Both the position numbers and the translations under genes were made by a program. A model generated the notes under the pieces. That model did no database searches and was not told where the DNA came from. It was given only the letters and a program-made list of their open reading frames with translations. DNA of 64,000 bases from positions 23,378,549 through 23,442,548 of the forward strand of contig OX621234.1 in assembly GCA_951640165.1 (NCBI GenBank). Reading direction: 5' to 3'. The DNA comes from Pseudoips prasinana (taxonomy: Eukaryota > Arthropoda > Insecta > Lepidoptera > Nolidae). Shown piece by piece: positions 48,691 through 59,400 of this stretch. Numbering within the stretch: the first letter of the stretch is position 1; the number at the start of each line of letters is the position of its first letter.

Positions 48691-50617
48691 AGTAGTGTAA
48701 GCGGATACTATAATGAATCACATCATATACTTTATATGGGCTTTAATAATATATACCAAACGATATACTTTCGGTGAATGACTTCAAAAATAATTAATTT
48801 AGATCTCATATAATTTATATCTTATATAAAAGTTTATTAAAATTTTAAGAAGATAATTGTTTGGTTTTTAGTAAGTCACAACATTACAATAGTGTTTGCC
48901 ACGGGGCGGTAGTCAAAAGATTAAACAAAATATTGAAGCCCGCAAATCGCGGATTGTCAATGTAATCTGATCCATGGAAAGTTTGGTAGCAATCAAATCG
49001 GAAGATTTATTTTTTTTGGATTTTGCTGTATGCTATACGTTACGGCTATGAAAACAATTATAAGTAAATTATAAAAAGAAAATAAGTAAGGAAATAAATA
49101 TTTTGTTTAATAAATGAGTGAGAGAGTGAAACAATAATGCAATTTCAAAGGGATATAATAAAAAAAGAGAATTCTTTAAGTAACAGAGAGGTAAACAATG
49201 CATCATAGCAGGCTCTATAGGTTTGATTTTCAGCTATAATATATAAACGATAGTATATATACATAATACGCGAATTCAAGATAATTTTATTTTATACAAT
49301 TTCTATTTCTTCAACTTTCCTATATTTGTGTATTTATTTTCAGCAATACGCGTATTTATCAAAGACCAGGCCATGTTACATTTATAATTATTACCTGGGG
49401 ACAATAAAAAAATGAATATGCTACCTGAATGATGTCGTAGGCATAGTAAGTGGACTTTAAAGATCCAATTTTCTTTATGATCTTATTGGAAACTGGATGA
49501 ATTAATGATCCATCAAAGGACAAAATAAGTGCATTTTTTCTAAGATTAGTAGGTATTCAATATATACAAAAACCGAACCGAAATTCTACGAATTGTAACA
49601 GTATATGCGAGACAACTCTGCAACCTTTAAGACTTTATAAGTCATCGGCGCAAGATTTTATATTGTTACTTACAAATCCTTTACACGCGGATAAAGGCCA
49701 AATATAATTTTATTGAAAACAATAAAATATGCTTTTTCTTAAGGAAATAGTGAGATCAATCCAACAACAATTATTCTAATACCGAGTATTTATGAGTAGC
49801 CAATTACGAGCCCTTGCCGTGCATTAAATGGCGATAAAAGTTCTAGTTTCTCTGATTAATTTGAATCCTTTTCCGTTTAAATTCCTATCTTTGGCATTCG
49901 TAATATTGAGCGATTAATTGATACTTTGTGCGCGTAAAATGAGTGCCTAATACTAGTTATTTTAGTTTTTTTTTATAATAACTTTCAATTTAGAGCTTAT
50001 TTTGAGTTAATAATTTAGAATTTCCTGAAGTTTTACAGTACTAAATACCATTTCAGTGCTTTTTTCTAATATATGTACCTAGACTTATTTTTCCATTGGC
50101 CTAAATGTATGTTGATATATGAAACGCTCTCATCAACTATTCCTAGTACTCCTACTACACATAACACAATATAACGCGTACAATTCACATAAGGTAAGCC
50201 GTAGGCCTAATGTAACACGAGGGGTTTTTGATCATTTTATGTTGTCATAAAATGAAAAAACAAACAGTTATTCACTTGTTTACATTTAATAGAATCAGCG
50301 TTTTGTTCCGCTACTAAGTGGAACTGTTTAACATCATGTACTTACTCAGACCCTTTTGTGTTAATTAAAAGAAGCTATGGGTGAAAAGATATGCTTATTA
50401 TATGGCAGTAATCTAAAAATGAATGGGCATCAATTATCTGTAGTAATGTGAATTATCTGTAGTTGTATGACATGGATAAACTTCACACGGTTAGTATTCA
50501 CGGTAATTGTTGACATCGAAATTACATGTCCAAAATATAGGTACTAGTAATATTCGCGTTTAAATTCCTTCAAATAATTGTGATTTTATACTTTTATTTT
50601 TATATGATATACCTATA
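48691..50617. other. AT-rich stretch, nothing recognised
   Basis: No supported coding, RNA or repeat feature. A short GCCACGGGGCGGT patch near 48897 has no assignment. Near 50435-50466 AATTATCTGTAGT occurs twice. Confidence 0.4.
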
Positions 50618-50870
50618 CTAGCTGCGCCCCGCGGTTTTACCCGCGTTAATCTTTATAAATTATCACAGCTCCTCCCGTAGGTGATAGCGTGATAATATAT
50701 ATAGCCTATATGTGTACCCGACGTCTTAGTAATATTCATGCAAAATTTGAAGTAAATCCATGCAGTACTTTTTGGATTTAGTCCGGACATACCTACAGAC
50801 ACACAGACAAAAATTCTAAAAACTATATCTTGGCTTCGATATCGATTGTAAATCGCGCACCAATTATCCT
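50618..50870 (-). mobile_element. CTAG-ended repeat, related 3' end with a different body
   Basis: On the minus strand it ends in the GC-rich hairpin (GCGGGTAAAACCGC) and CTAG like the other CTAG-ended repeats. The body (CCATGCAGTACTTTTTGGAT; CAGACACACAGACAAAAATTC) is different, so it is another family sharing the same terminus. Confidence 0.58.
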
Positions 50871-50970
50871 TTTAAAAAAAAAATTATGTACAGTTTTGAC
50901 TTTCTTACAATTATATTATATGTATAGATATAAATAACTACCTATTATATCGGTATTGATTGCCTTGTTC

Positions 50971-51051
50971 AGCGACAGCGTGTCAACCGCAAATAACTCA
51001 TTATCTGCGGTTGAACACGCAGATAATCTTCCTCCCAAAACCTCATTCTTG
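50971..51051 (+). repeat. Hairpin repeat (family C), copy 1
   Basis: The stem GCGTGTCAACCGCA pairs with TGCGGTTGAACACGC around AATAACTCATTATC, followed by AGATAATCTTCCTCCC and AAAACCTCATTCTTG. The left outer arm is lost. Confidence 0.72.
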
Positions 51052-51098
51052 CATTGCATAGAAATCAAAGTACTATTTTTTTTAATATTATTTAACGC

Positions 51099-51230
51099 GA
51101 GGTTGAAATCTAAGTAGTATTATAACTAAGGACTGAAGTTTAAGGAGGTGGATTATCTCCGAGCTAACCTCAAATAACTCATTGTGTGGTTGAATACGCA
51201 GATAATCCTCCTCCTAAAACCTCATTCTTG
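51099..51230 (+). repeat. Hairpin repeat (family C), copy 2
   Basis: The fullest copy: GAGGTTGAAATC, AACTAAGGACTGAAGTTTAA, GGAGGTGGATTATCTCCGAG, CAAATAACTCATTG, TGTGGTTGAATACGC and AGATAATCCTCCTCC. The two halves are imperfect reverse complements over about 45 bp, so it folds into one long hairpin. Confidence 0.75.
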
Positions 51231-51251
51231 TTATACATACAAATTGTACAA

Positions 51252-51547
51252 AAATTGTTGGAACGAAGTTCCTTATCACGCGTTGTGAAAGGGGGCTAGA
51301 CGGAAAAAATCTTACGAAAAGTTGTCACGACACTTTTTGCAGCTGTGCGGCGTGCGCATGTTTCTCTGTCTGTCTCTCTCTCTCTCTCTCTTATAGAAAG
51401 CAAGCCAGATATTTTCATTTCTATTTCGCATTGAACAGTGTGGTGTCGCGACGATTATTTTTGTAGAGTGTATACAGGTTTTTTGCACATAATAAATAAT
51501 AAGAAATAACTTCGTTCTATCCGGGTGTCCCTTGACACTTCTCAAGT
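51252..51547. repeat. Dispersed lepidopteran repeat with GGAACGAAGTTCC and (TC)n
   Basis: Begins GTTGGAACGAAGTTCCTTAT, contains a CT-rich microsatellite at about 51367-51391, and ends AACTTCGTTCTATCCGGGTG plus TCCCTTGACACTTC. Its two ends share an AACTTCGTTC / GAACGAAGTT inverted motif, so it may be a MITE. I recognise the sequence type from lepidopteran genomes but cannot assign a superfamily. It separates family C copies 2 and 3. Confidence 0.6.
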
Positions 51548-51567
51548 TTTTAATTTTAAAAAGTCTT

Positions 51568-51676
51568 AGGTTGAAATCGAAGCCCAATCTAGCATTACAA
51601 CTGAGGACTGAAGTTTTACAAGGAGGATTATCTACGTGCTCAACCGCAAATAACTCATTGACTGCGGTTGAAGACG
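51568..51676 (+). repeat. Hairpin repeat (family C), copy 3
   Basis: AGGTTGAAATCGAAG, TTACAACTGAGGACTGAAGT, AGGAGGATTATCTACGTGC, TCAACCGCAAATAACTCATT and TGCGGTTGAAGACGC, with the right outer arm lost. Confidence 0.73.
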
Positions 51677-52072
51677 CTACCGCAGCTACGAGAGATGTGT
51701 ACAAATACATCACTTAATTTTTTTCAAAATAAAAAAAAATAATATGGAACGGTAACTGTTTATCATTAGTATTAAATCGCGTGGTTTTAAGTTTTCTTAA
51801 CTAAGTAAATAGAACCTGTATATGTGGTTAAGCTTAGATATTAATGTGCTGTGTCAAAGGGGAAGTCTTTGCATTAATTTCAAAAGTGTAAATGCTATGT
51901 GTCTTACGAATACCTTGAGATTTACATCAAAGGTTCGCAAACGTATTTAATTTTACAGAACACATTTTTTTAACTTTCAAGCTATCTTCGAATTTCATTA
52001 CAACTTTGTGAAAAATTCGGTTCGATGACGTAGCTATCTTCTCAGATCTTAGTTTATAGCTAAAATTGATCC
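51677..52072. other. AT-rich spacer, nothing recognised
   Basis: No supported feature was seen. Confidence 0.4.
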
Positions 52073-52308
52073 TATATATAAATATCATCATATCATCATA
52101 TCAGCCGAAAGACGTCCACTGCTGGACAAAGGCCTCCCTCAAAGATCTCCACAATTGCCGGTCTTGCGCTATCTGCATCCAGCGTTTTCCAGCGACCCGC
52201 ACAAGATCATCGGTCCATCTTGTAGGGGGCCTGCCCACGCTGCGTCTTCCGGTTCGTGGTCGCCACTCAAGAACCTTTCTGCCCCAGCGGCCGTTTATAT
52301 ATAAATAT
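52073..52308 (-). mobile_element. 5'-truncated RTE-like LINE tail with 13-bp TSD
   Basis: The insert 52086-52295 is flanked by the perfect 13-bp direct repeat TATATATAAATAT (52073-52085 and 52296-52308). On the minus strand it carries the end of an RT gene and a tail ending in an ATGATATGATG-like repeat. It is the longest of the three copies with clear duplications and is close in sequence to 9408-9569. Confidence 0.9.
52101..52295 (-). pseudogene. RTE-like reverse transcriptase, last 64 codons
   Basis: The translation of the inserted part runs GRWGRKVLEWRPRTGRRSVG, then RPPTRWTDDLVRVAGKRWM, and ends SLREAFVQQWTSFG and stop. This is the conserved extreme C-terminus seen at the end of many lepidopteran endonuclease-reverse transcriptase proteins, beyond the catalytic domains. 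The open frame continues upstream past 52295 only by chance into flanking DNA, so those residues do not belong to the element. No enzymatic function remains. Confidence 0.85.
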
Positions 52309-53368
52309 AAATGCGATGATTTGGATCCAGATGCAGTAAGGAGATTATTTTCTAGATCACAGGTGATTTTACGAATGCTATTCATGTACGCAAAGCACTC
52401 GGAACCACTATAAATAAGTCACATACTTGTCCTGTAACCCGCACAGGACTGGACCGCATCAAATTCTTAAATACTGCGGCATATGTGAAGTTGTAATGAC
52501 AAATAAATGCCAACAAGTTATCTGACATTTTAATGATGAGAAAATCTTCACAGGCATAGTAGGCCTCTGTAATAAATTAGGTACATAAACTATACTTAAA
52601 AACCTTTTTTTTTATCCAACGAGTCATTATACTTGAGTAGCTGTGCCCCGTGTGTGTGAATGTGTGTGTGTTTTATCTACTTTACATTATTTTAATTATT
52701 TTATGAATGAATATAAATGAAATTATTTTATGTATGTCCAAAACTGTACTGACTTTTACATATTTTCAGTTTACGAATGTTTACGAAACGTCCTGTAACG
52801 TTTTGGTAAATCCCGACATTGCGATCCTCATGGAGGGATCAACGACTTGATCATGAGCCGACTTTGTCCTCAGCAACCGTATTACATCGGTTGGATCCGG
52901 CTGTGACCGGTCTCAGCTGCCCGATTAATTGTCGCCAAGCATTAACTATAACATAGCGTGATGTAGCTAATATATGATCAGCTTAAGCCCGTGTCACTTA
53001 TCTCAATTCTATAGCAAGATATCTTCTGAATATCTCTTAACTATATAAGAAATCAGTTTAGTATTAGGTATATGTTTTATTTTAGATTCAATTCCGTATG
53101 CAACGGCCGTTAGAGGTTTTCCCGTTACATCTGTCCAGCGCTGAATACTAAGGAACACTTGAAACTGCCAATAAAGTATGTGTCTTGAATCGCTCTATTA
53201 TTAAGAGGATTCAGATTTAATTCAGAGTAGCAGATAAGTAGTGATGCATCGTGCGTTGCTTTCTTCCATAATTATAACCTTTGAATTCAATTACAGATAT
53301 ATAATACGCGTTTATTGCACAATATTAATTTATAATATTTATAGGTGATATTGCTTTTGTTTGAAATG
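52309..53368. other. Spacer with a GC-richer block at 52.80-52.94 kb
   Basis: Contains a CTAG-repeat scrap (GTAGCTGTGCCCCG near 52636) followed by a TG-rich run. The block 52796-52935 (GACATTGCGATCCTCATGG; CATCGGTTGGATCCGGCTG) is GC-richer and has an open frame of about 40 codons on the minus strand without recognised similarity. Confidence 0.35.
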
Positions 53369-53508
53369 TTCAGACGCCAGCACATCCTGCTACCCCAATC
53401 TATCAAATTCCTTTTGTAAATTTTCAACTTTATCACATAAGCATAAGGTTCACTTTCAATTGGGGAACATTGCCAGAGGGAGGTAGCTTGATGTGCCGGC
53501 GTCAGTAC
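53369..53508 (-). mobile_element. 140-bp palindromic MITE, copy 4
   Basis: The ends are TTCAGACGCCAGCACATC and GATGTGCCGGCGTCAGTAC; the centre AACTTTATCACATAAGCATA is in the orientation of copy 2. It is the most diverged of the four, with several changes in the right arm (CATTGCCAGAGGGAGGTAGC). Confidence 0.82.
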
Positions 53509-54537
53509 ATAAGTACTATTATAAAAATAAATAAGGATATTTATGTTTAACATCAAAAATATAAATCAAGTTGAATGTAATAGTTATCGTTGTAATAATA
53601 GAATCAAAATGAGAAATTACCTAGCAATTCCATTAAATTATAGATCTCATCCTTTTATGCATCGAGTTCGTAAAAGTGAAAGCATACTTGGAAATGAAAT
53701 CGGAATACCTTATTCGTTTTATAAAATTATTACGGAAAGGGTTTATGTAAAATCTTATATATTATTCAGTAAGATACGCTAATCTTGGTTATTAAGTACA
53801 AGTTCAGTTATATATTTTTAAATCCTTTTATTTTATTATTAATCTCCTCTGGTTTGCCTCTATCTTTCTCGTTCAAACTGCATTTTATTTTTGAACGAAT
53901 CTGGCACGAACCAATCGGTATTCTAATAATTTAAAAAAAAAACGTTTAGCTCTATATGCTACAGTCGTTCTATGGTACAAAGTCATTAGTAACTAAAAAC
54001 CTGAAAGGCGCTTTAGGTGTCCAGTATCATTGATATAAATAGTAACTGGAGCGATTTCCATGCTATAAATGGATACAAACGATGTAGTCTTGAGCGAAAT
54101 CTAGTCATAAATAAACGTAAACATTTGCAATCTAAATGTTACACAGTTACAGTCAATCGTATTCAATAAATAATAAATTACAAGCTGTACTGAGGAATGC
54201 CCACGCCTTGCTCGACTCTGCTCACTAACCATTACGGAAATATTAAGTACAACACTAAAAAATATTTGTCGCACGTTTTACATTCCACGCGGTTGTTAAA
54301 GGCCAAAGATTGAAGTACCTTTATATTTGTAGATAAATAAATTCAAGTTCCTTGAATAACGCGCATTGGAAATTATAGCAGTAAGTCTATCTAGATACCG
54401 GTAGACTTGGATATGCAGCTTTGTACTCATCGGGATGAGGTATAATTTGTATGAAATAATAATAACTAGGAAAGTACTGATACTGACACAATAATGCACA
54501 TATATTATGTGAATATGCTTTCATTTTTATTTAAAGT
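53509..54537. other. AT-rich stretch, nothing recognised
   Basis: A 79-codon open frame at 53543-53782 is Asn/Ile/Tyr-rich and shows no similarity I recognise. No other feature was seen. Confidence 0.4.
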
Positions 54538-54900
54538 CAGTAGCGGAAAATGTCCTCCTATTAGATTGAGATTAGCTATGCGCGGGACATATTATAGTGC
54601 TTAAGTGCGTGCGCAAACACAGGAGCACTTTATATTCCATCACTCATTTTATCACACATGATCCGATGGGACGCGTAGCGACACGACCGGAAAGAGGTCA
54701 GGTACAGGACCGACGCGGCGACGGCTTACTTGCTCTCTGAGGCACGGGGGTATAATGCCGCCAACTCCCAGACTGTTGCTGAGAATTTTTTCTTTTTACA
54801 GAAAAGTCCCAATTTCACTTTTGGCCTGACCCAGGATTTGAACCCAGGACTTCGTTCTCTGCGGATGAACACGCTACCGCTAGACCAACGATAGCGGATA
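54538..54900 (-). mobile_element. tRNA-derived SINE (family 3), fullest copy
   Basis: On the minus strand: the tRNA-like head TCGTTGGTCTAGCGGTAGCG (A box) and CTGGGTTCAAATCCTGGGTC (B box), a short middle, then the long tail with ACCTGACCTCTTTCCGGTCG, CATCGGATCATG, TGCTCCTGTGTTTGCGCACG and ATAATATGTCCCGCGCATAG. The acceptor stem does not pair, so it is not a functional tRNA. Copies 19877, 30805 and 41526 are parts of the same family. Confidence 0.8.
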
Positions 54901-55766
54901 TTTTATTGAGAACCTATTTCGGTTAATTCTAAATATTGATAATCACACGAGTTAACTAAAATGGGTAATTCAGAAAAACCTTACACCCGTCAATGGAGAA
55001 CAAATGACAGTATCAAAATCGCGTGACCAAATTAATTGAAAGGAACGGTCGATGTTTTCCATAATTGACTCAATCTGGTAATCTCATGGCTACGATACAT
55101 TTTTATCTACTTGGCATGGATGGCTGTGACCGGAATTATATTAAGTTTAAGTTTTTAATACAGGTCATTGTGGTACCATCTTTTGCGTCTATCAGCAAGG
55201 TTTGAATATCGTCTTTAATATTGCTAATCCAATCTTATATAAAGTAGTAAAATTAAGATGACATTTATATCTTACCCAAACATTTATAAGTTCATACGAA
55301 AGGACTTTAAAAATCTTTTTTACCAGAGATCTATAAATATAATTCCTTTGAAACAACATTTATTTTAACATTTCGAACGCATTTCCTATCGAAAAAGTAA
55401 AAAAATATTCGTCACAAACAATAGACAAACCACGTAACTTACAACAAATTTGATGAAAAAGTCTTTTAAAGCTAGTTTAAAATAGATTTCTAATTTACTA
55501 TACGCCTTTTTTTCGACTTGTGTTTAAAACTTGTCCCAAGTTTTCTTCTAACGAAATATCGGATCACATTTGAATTTAAAGAAGTTTTTACCTAGCATAG
55601 ATTTTTATTCATATATAGATTTTCACAGCCCTTTAATTTTAAATAGTGCCACGGTAATGTTATAATATCTCGTGGGATTTCATAAGCTAATAAACGAATT
55701 TGACAACTATATTTATAGATGATACGAACAACTCGACAAATGATCGAAATTATAAAAAGTTATTTC
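54901..55766. other. AT-rich stretch, nothing recognised
   Basis: No supported feature was seen. Confidence 0.4.
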
Positions 55767-55854
55767 TATATATAATAAGAACTTTTTTAATAACCGAATA
55801 AAACACGTGATTACGTGTTTTATTAGGTTATTAAAAAAGTTCTTATTATATATA
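55767..55854. repeat. Near-perfect 88-bp hairpin, arms 42 bp
   Basis: Arms 55767-55808 and 55813-55854 pair at 41 of 42 positions around the loop GATT. The centre reads AATAAAACACGTGATTACGTG. Outer bases are AT-only, so a TA target site cannot be distinguished. It may be a young foldback MITE; the near-identity of the arms argues against long drift. Confidence 0.9.
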
Positions 55855-56309
55855 GTAATAGTCTTATAAATGTTAGAAATATTGAATACAACGTATAAAT
55901 AAATTATAATATTTATGTGTATTTCTATGAATAGACTACACAACATTCAAATACGTAGAAGATGGGTCCTTGCGGATTGTTCACATGGACATATAACAAG
56001 AAACACGCTTACAAAAGTAATAAACGGCTATCTGAGATATTGCCAAAGCTTTTTTACTTAAGGTGTTGATAATATTCCACATACCGTACACTCTTATATG
56101 CATAAGTGATCACAGTCGGAATGTATTAGATAAACATTTATATGTATTTAGTACATCTTTCAAAAGATCTAAATTTTAGAGTCCGGTCCTTTGGAGAAGT
56201 TATTTGTAGTATGAATATAAAAGTGTATCTTAAAATCTTGACAATTTACGTATTTACGCTTCAACTGGAGTAATGTCAATTTATGAAAAAGTGCTACTTA
56301 CTATAATAT
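55855..56309. other. AT-rich spacer, nothing recognised
   Basis: No supported feature was seen. Confidence 0.4.
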
Positions 56310-56480
56310 CCTTACAAATATTATAAATACGAAAGGAACTCTGCTTGTGTGTCTGTCACTCTTTCACACCAAAACTACAGAACCGATTTAAATGAAATTT
56401 GGAACACTGGGCCTGAGAAACGACATGGCTACTTTTTAAAATGCCAAACAAGGATTTTGAGGGGTTGAAAGGGAGGATAA
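56310..56480 (+). repeat. Dispersed repeat beginning AATATTATAAATACGAAAGG
   Basis: The sequence ACAAATATTATAAATACGAA, CTGTCACTCTTTCACACC, AACCGATTTAAATGAAATTTG and GACATGGCTACTTTT matches the start of a very common lepidopteran repeat type, from memory. The region to about 56720 may be its diverged continuation. The 3' end was not located. Confidence 0.55.
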
Positions 56481-59400
56481 AAAGTTGTGTGGAAATATCG
56501 ACATTTTTAGAACTAGAAGTTTGGAATTATTTTTTATGCTGTTGTTTTGATATAAATAAATATGACATTAACAGTTTATAAAAGTTTTTCCCCAAGGGTG
56601 TAAAATAACAATAGGAAGAGGCGATGAAAGTTTGTATGGAAATATGTAAGGAATGTTTTGTAAGTTTGCGACGAGAGACAAAAGTTTAGAGATATTCTGA
56701 TGTAACACTTACACAGCTAGGGAATGTGTTGAAGTATAGACCCTTTTTTCGATGAAATAATAGTAAATATGTATTGTATTGTTAAAGTATTCTTGTATCA
56801 CTAAATACCTACAATAGTACATAATTATATATGTAGGTATTTAGTACTTCCTCAAAGCGGTTCTTAGTGAAAGTACATACTGGAATTACTTACTTAAACC
56901 TGGGTAAATACATAATGTACAGAGAACAAATTTTTTATGTTACAATAAGACCGATTAATTCCTTAATTTTTTTTCACTGGTCAAAAATTTTAGTTTTTAG
57001 AATACAACTAATAATAAATAAAATATATATAAAGTTGGTTATAAGCTTTGACGGTTATCAACGCCTTAAGACTTAGATGCACGACGGGGTTAAAGGTTCA
57101 AGGTACACCAGGCGAATCGTGCACACATAAGCGCTGCGCTTAAAATGTCACGCGTATTTACGTTGCCTATTCTGTACGATTGTATTTAGGCTGTCATAGG
57201 CTGTAAGTGTTGCGTATTGTTGTGCCCGCCGGCCGTGCTTATTGTGTTCTGACCTTGGCCACCAATTAATACAGCATCGTATACCTGATACACGATAGAA
57301 GCGTCTTAGATCTTAGCTTATATATATTTTTATAATTTAGTTTGACTTTATACAAATTATTAGCTGTATTGGTCTATATCTCTCGATTAGCCGATTATTT
57401 TTAACTATTCTGATATTATTCTATTTTATATTTCTTATTTGAATTGTAAGATTACTTAAAAATTGGTGTTATAAAAAATCGGCGTTGAAATAACAAGTAG
57501 ATATTTATGAACAAAATTATATGGGTTACATATTTTTTTTGTTTAATATGTCTTATTTAACTATTGAAAAATATTGTTACGGATCAATTTTAAAAGAAAA
57601 TATATTTCGGCATAAATTTAGAACCTCCAAACCTTCGTTTGATGTATTAGCATAAGCATGACAGTTTTGAAAACACGGTCGTAGCATATTAGCTCTGCTA
57701 TGGTGCGGTTGTGTTTTAGAAGGGGAAACTACCTCTATATTCTATATAAATCTATTTAAATCAAGCACTTTGGTAAACTTTTTAGTATACGTTTACAGTG
57801 GTATGATTATAATATGAATTGATTATTATAAATTAGTTATGCCCGACTTGCAGCGTCTAAACTACCCTCAATATGTATACTATCAAAATTGACAATATTC
57901 CCGTAGCAAAAGTATTAATAAATATTAAGGAACTTATTTACTGAAGACCAAAGATGAACGTCGTACAGAACAGTAACAAAACTATAGCTTACATTCTTTC
58001 ATAAAAACGACCACTTAAGACGTAAGTCTATAAGAGTGCCTTACAAAATTAGTGTCAAACAAAAACGTAGAAGATTAAAATACAATTTACGGCTCAATAA
58101 AAATAAAAAGTTGGTTTTAAATAGAATTCTATGGCTACTATTACATGACATTTTAGGTACCCGAACAATTGTATGACAGTTTATTTAATATAACTGAAAC
58201 ACTGTACCTAAACTTTATTTAAAGTTTTATTTTGTTGAAGCTTCTATATGAATCATAAATTCAACACTATGGGAAAACCGCACTTAAGTATATTCGTTAT
58301 TGACTGTTAGTCGATCTGTGATATACATAATAAACTTAGTAACCCTTTTTGGCAGGTTGTTGTATATATCACAATTCATCACCGTCATCAACAATCAACA
58401 TGGGTCATGCCCCCATGTTCGACATGAAGAACATTTTAAGTATCCTTCAGCCTTGGTATCCCTTTAAAAGTTTCGCGTACAGTATAGACACTCAGTATCA
58501 TCTTTAGACTCAAATATGTTTATTAAGTTTTCTTTCTTTTGTCCAATTTCTATTTACCTTTGCCTCCTTTGCATATGGATGGTTATTAGGTGCAGCTTTT
58601 TTCTGAATTTTTGTCATCCCCTTTGTTGATTTTTGTTTAACTTTTTTCTTCCTCTAAATAACTAAATAATAAATTCTTATACGGTGTGCAAGTTAATACA
58701 GTAGTATGAGTGGTATTCCTTTATATGAATAAAGTTAAGTCAAATAACCGATTTTTGTTTTAATTCTAATTTATGTATATACCTACTGTTATCTGTACTG
58801 TTAATGTAACAAGGTTCATCCGATGATCGAATATTTGTATGGAATGTTATGATGTGTTTTACTAATTTCGCAAATCTATTTTCAACAAGGTTAGGTTACC
58901 CTAACTGTTTAATTGTCTGTAATGTTTTAAGTTGTGTAAAACGTAATATCTCATGAGGAAGTTCATCATCGTAGCAAAATGAGATAGTTGAAGGATATAA
59001 CAAAACTGCTATTAGTTTTCCGCTTATTGAAATTTTTATTGACAAGGTCGCTTCGCTAATTTCGTACAAATGACATTGCACTGCCATTGAATTGGTAGTG
59101 TCTGTAGTACTCTTCACTGTAGGATCAAATTGAACTACGATAAGAAGGGTTCGTATGGCAGTATACTCTATCTCTCTCTTTCTGCCTCTTTACTATGGTA
59201 AATAGCATTTATTCGTAGATGCATTTCTAATTGATATCGGAAGTTTTAGACGGTTGTCTTGATGGCTCATGTTGCCAATAGGTTTAAGTGCCTTCTATTC
59301 TTTTAGTGAGTCTATAGTTGCACATATTTTGATTTTCGAAGTCATAAGACGTATTAGTATTCTCAATATGGTAACAAAACTAAACTGCATAAGGTTCTTT

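Noticed and set aside
50971..51676. CRISPR-like spaced repeats
   Set aside because: Only three diverged palindromic copies, irregular spacing, and an insect nuclear context.
51312..51713. 133-codon open frame on the minus strand
   Set aside because: Spans a dispersed repeat with a (TC)n tract (read as Arg-Glu repeats) and a hairpin repeat copy.
52066..52413. 115-codon open frame on the plus strand
   Set aside because: Antisense to the RTE-like LINE tail.
53543..53782. 79-codon open frame on the plus strand, possible small gene
   Set aside because: Asn/Ile/Tyr-rich composition expected from AT-rich DNA and no motif recognised.
54830..54900. Possible tRNA gene on the minus strand
   Set aside because: A and B boxes are present but the acceptor stem does not pair and the sequence continues into a SINE tail shared by other copies.
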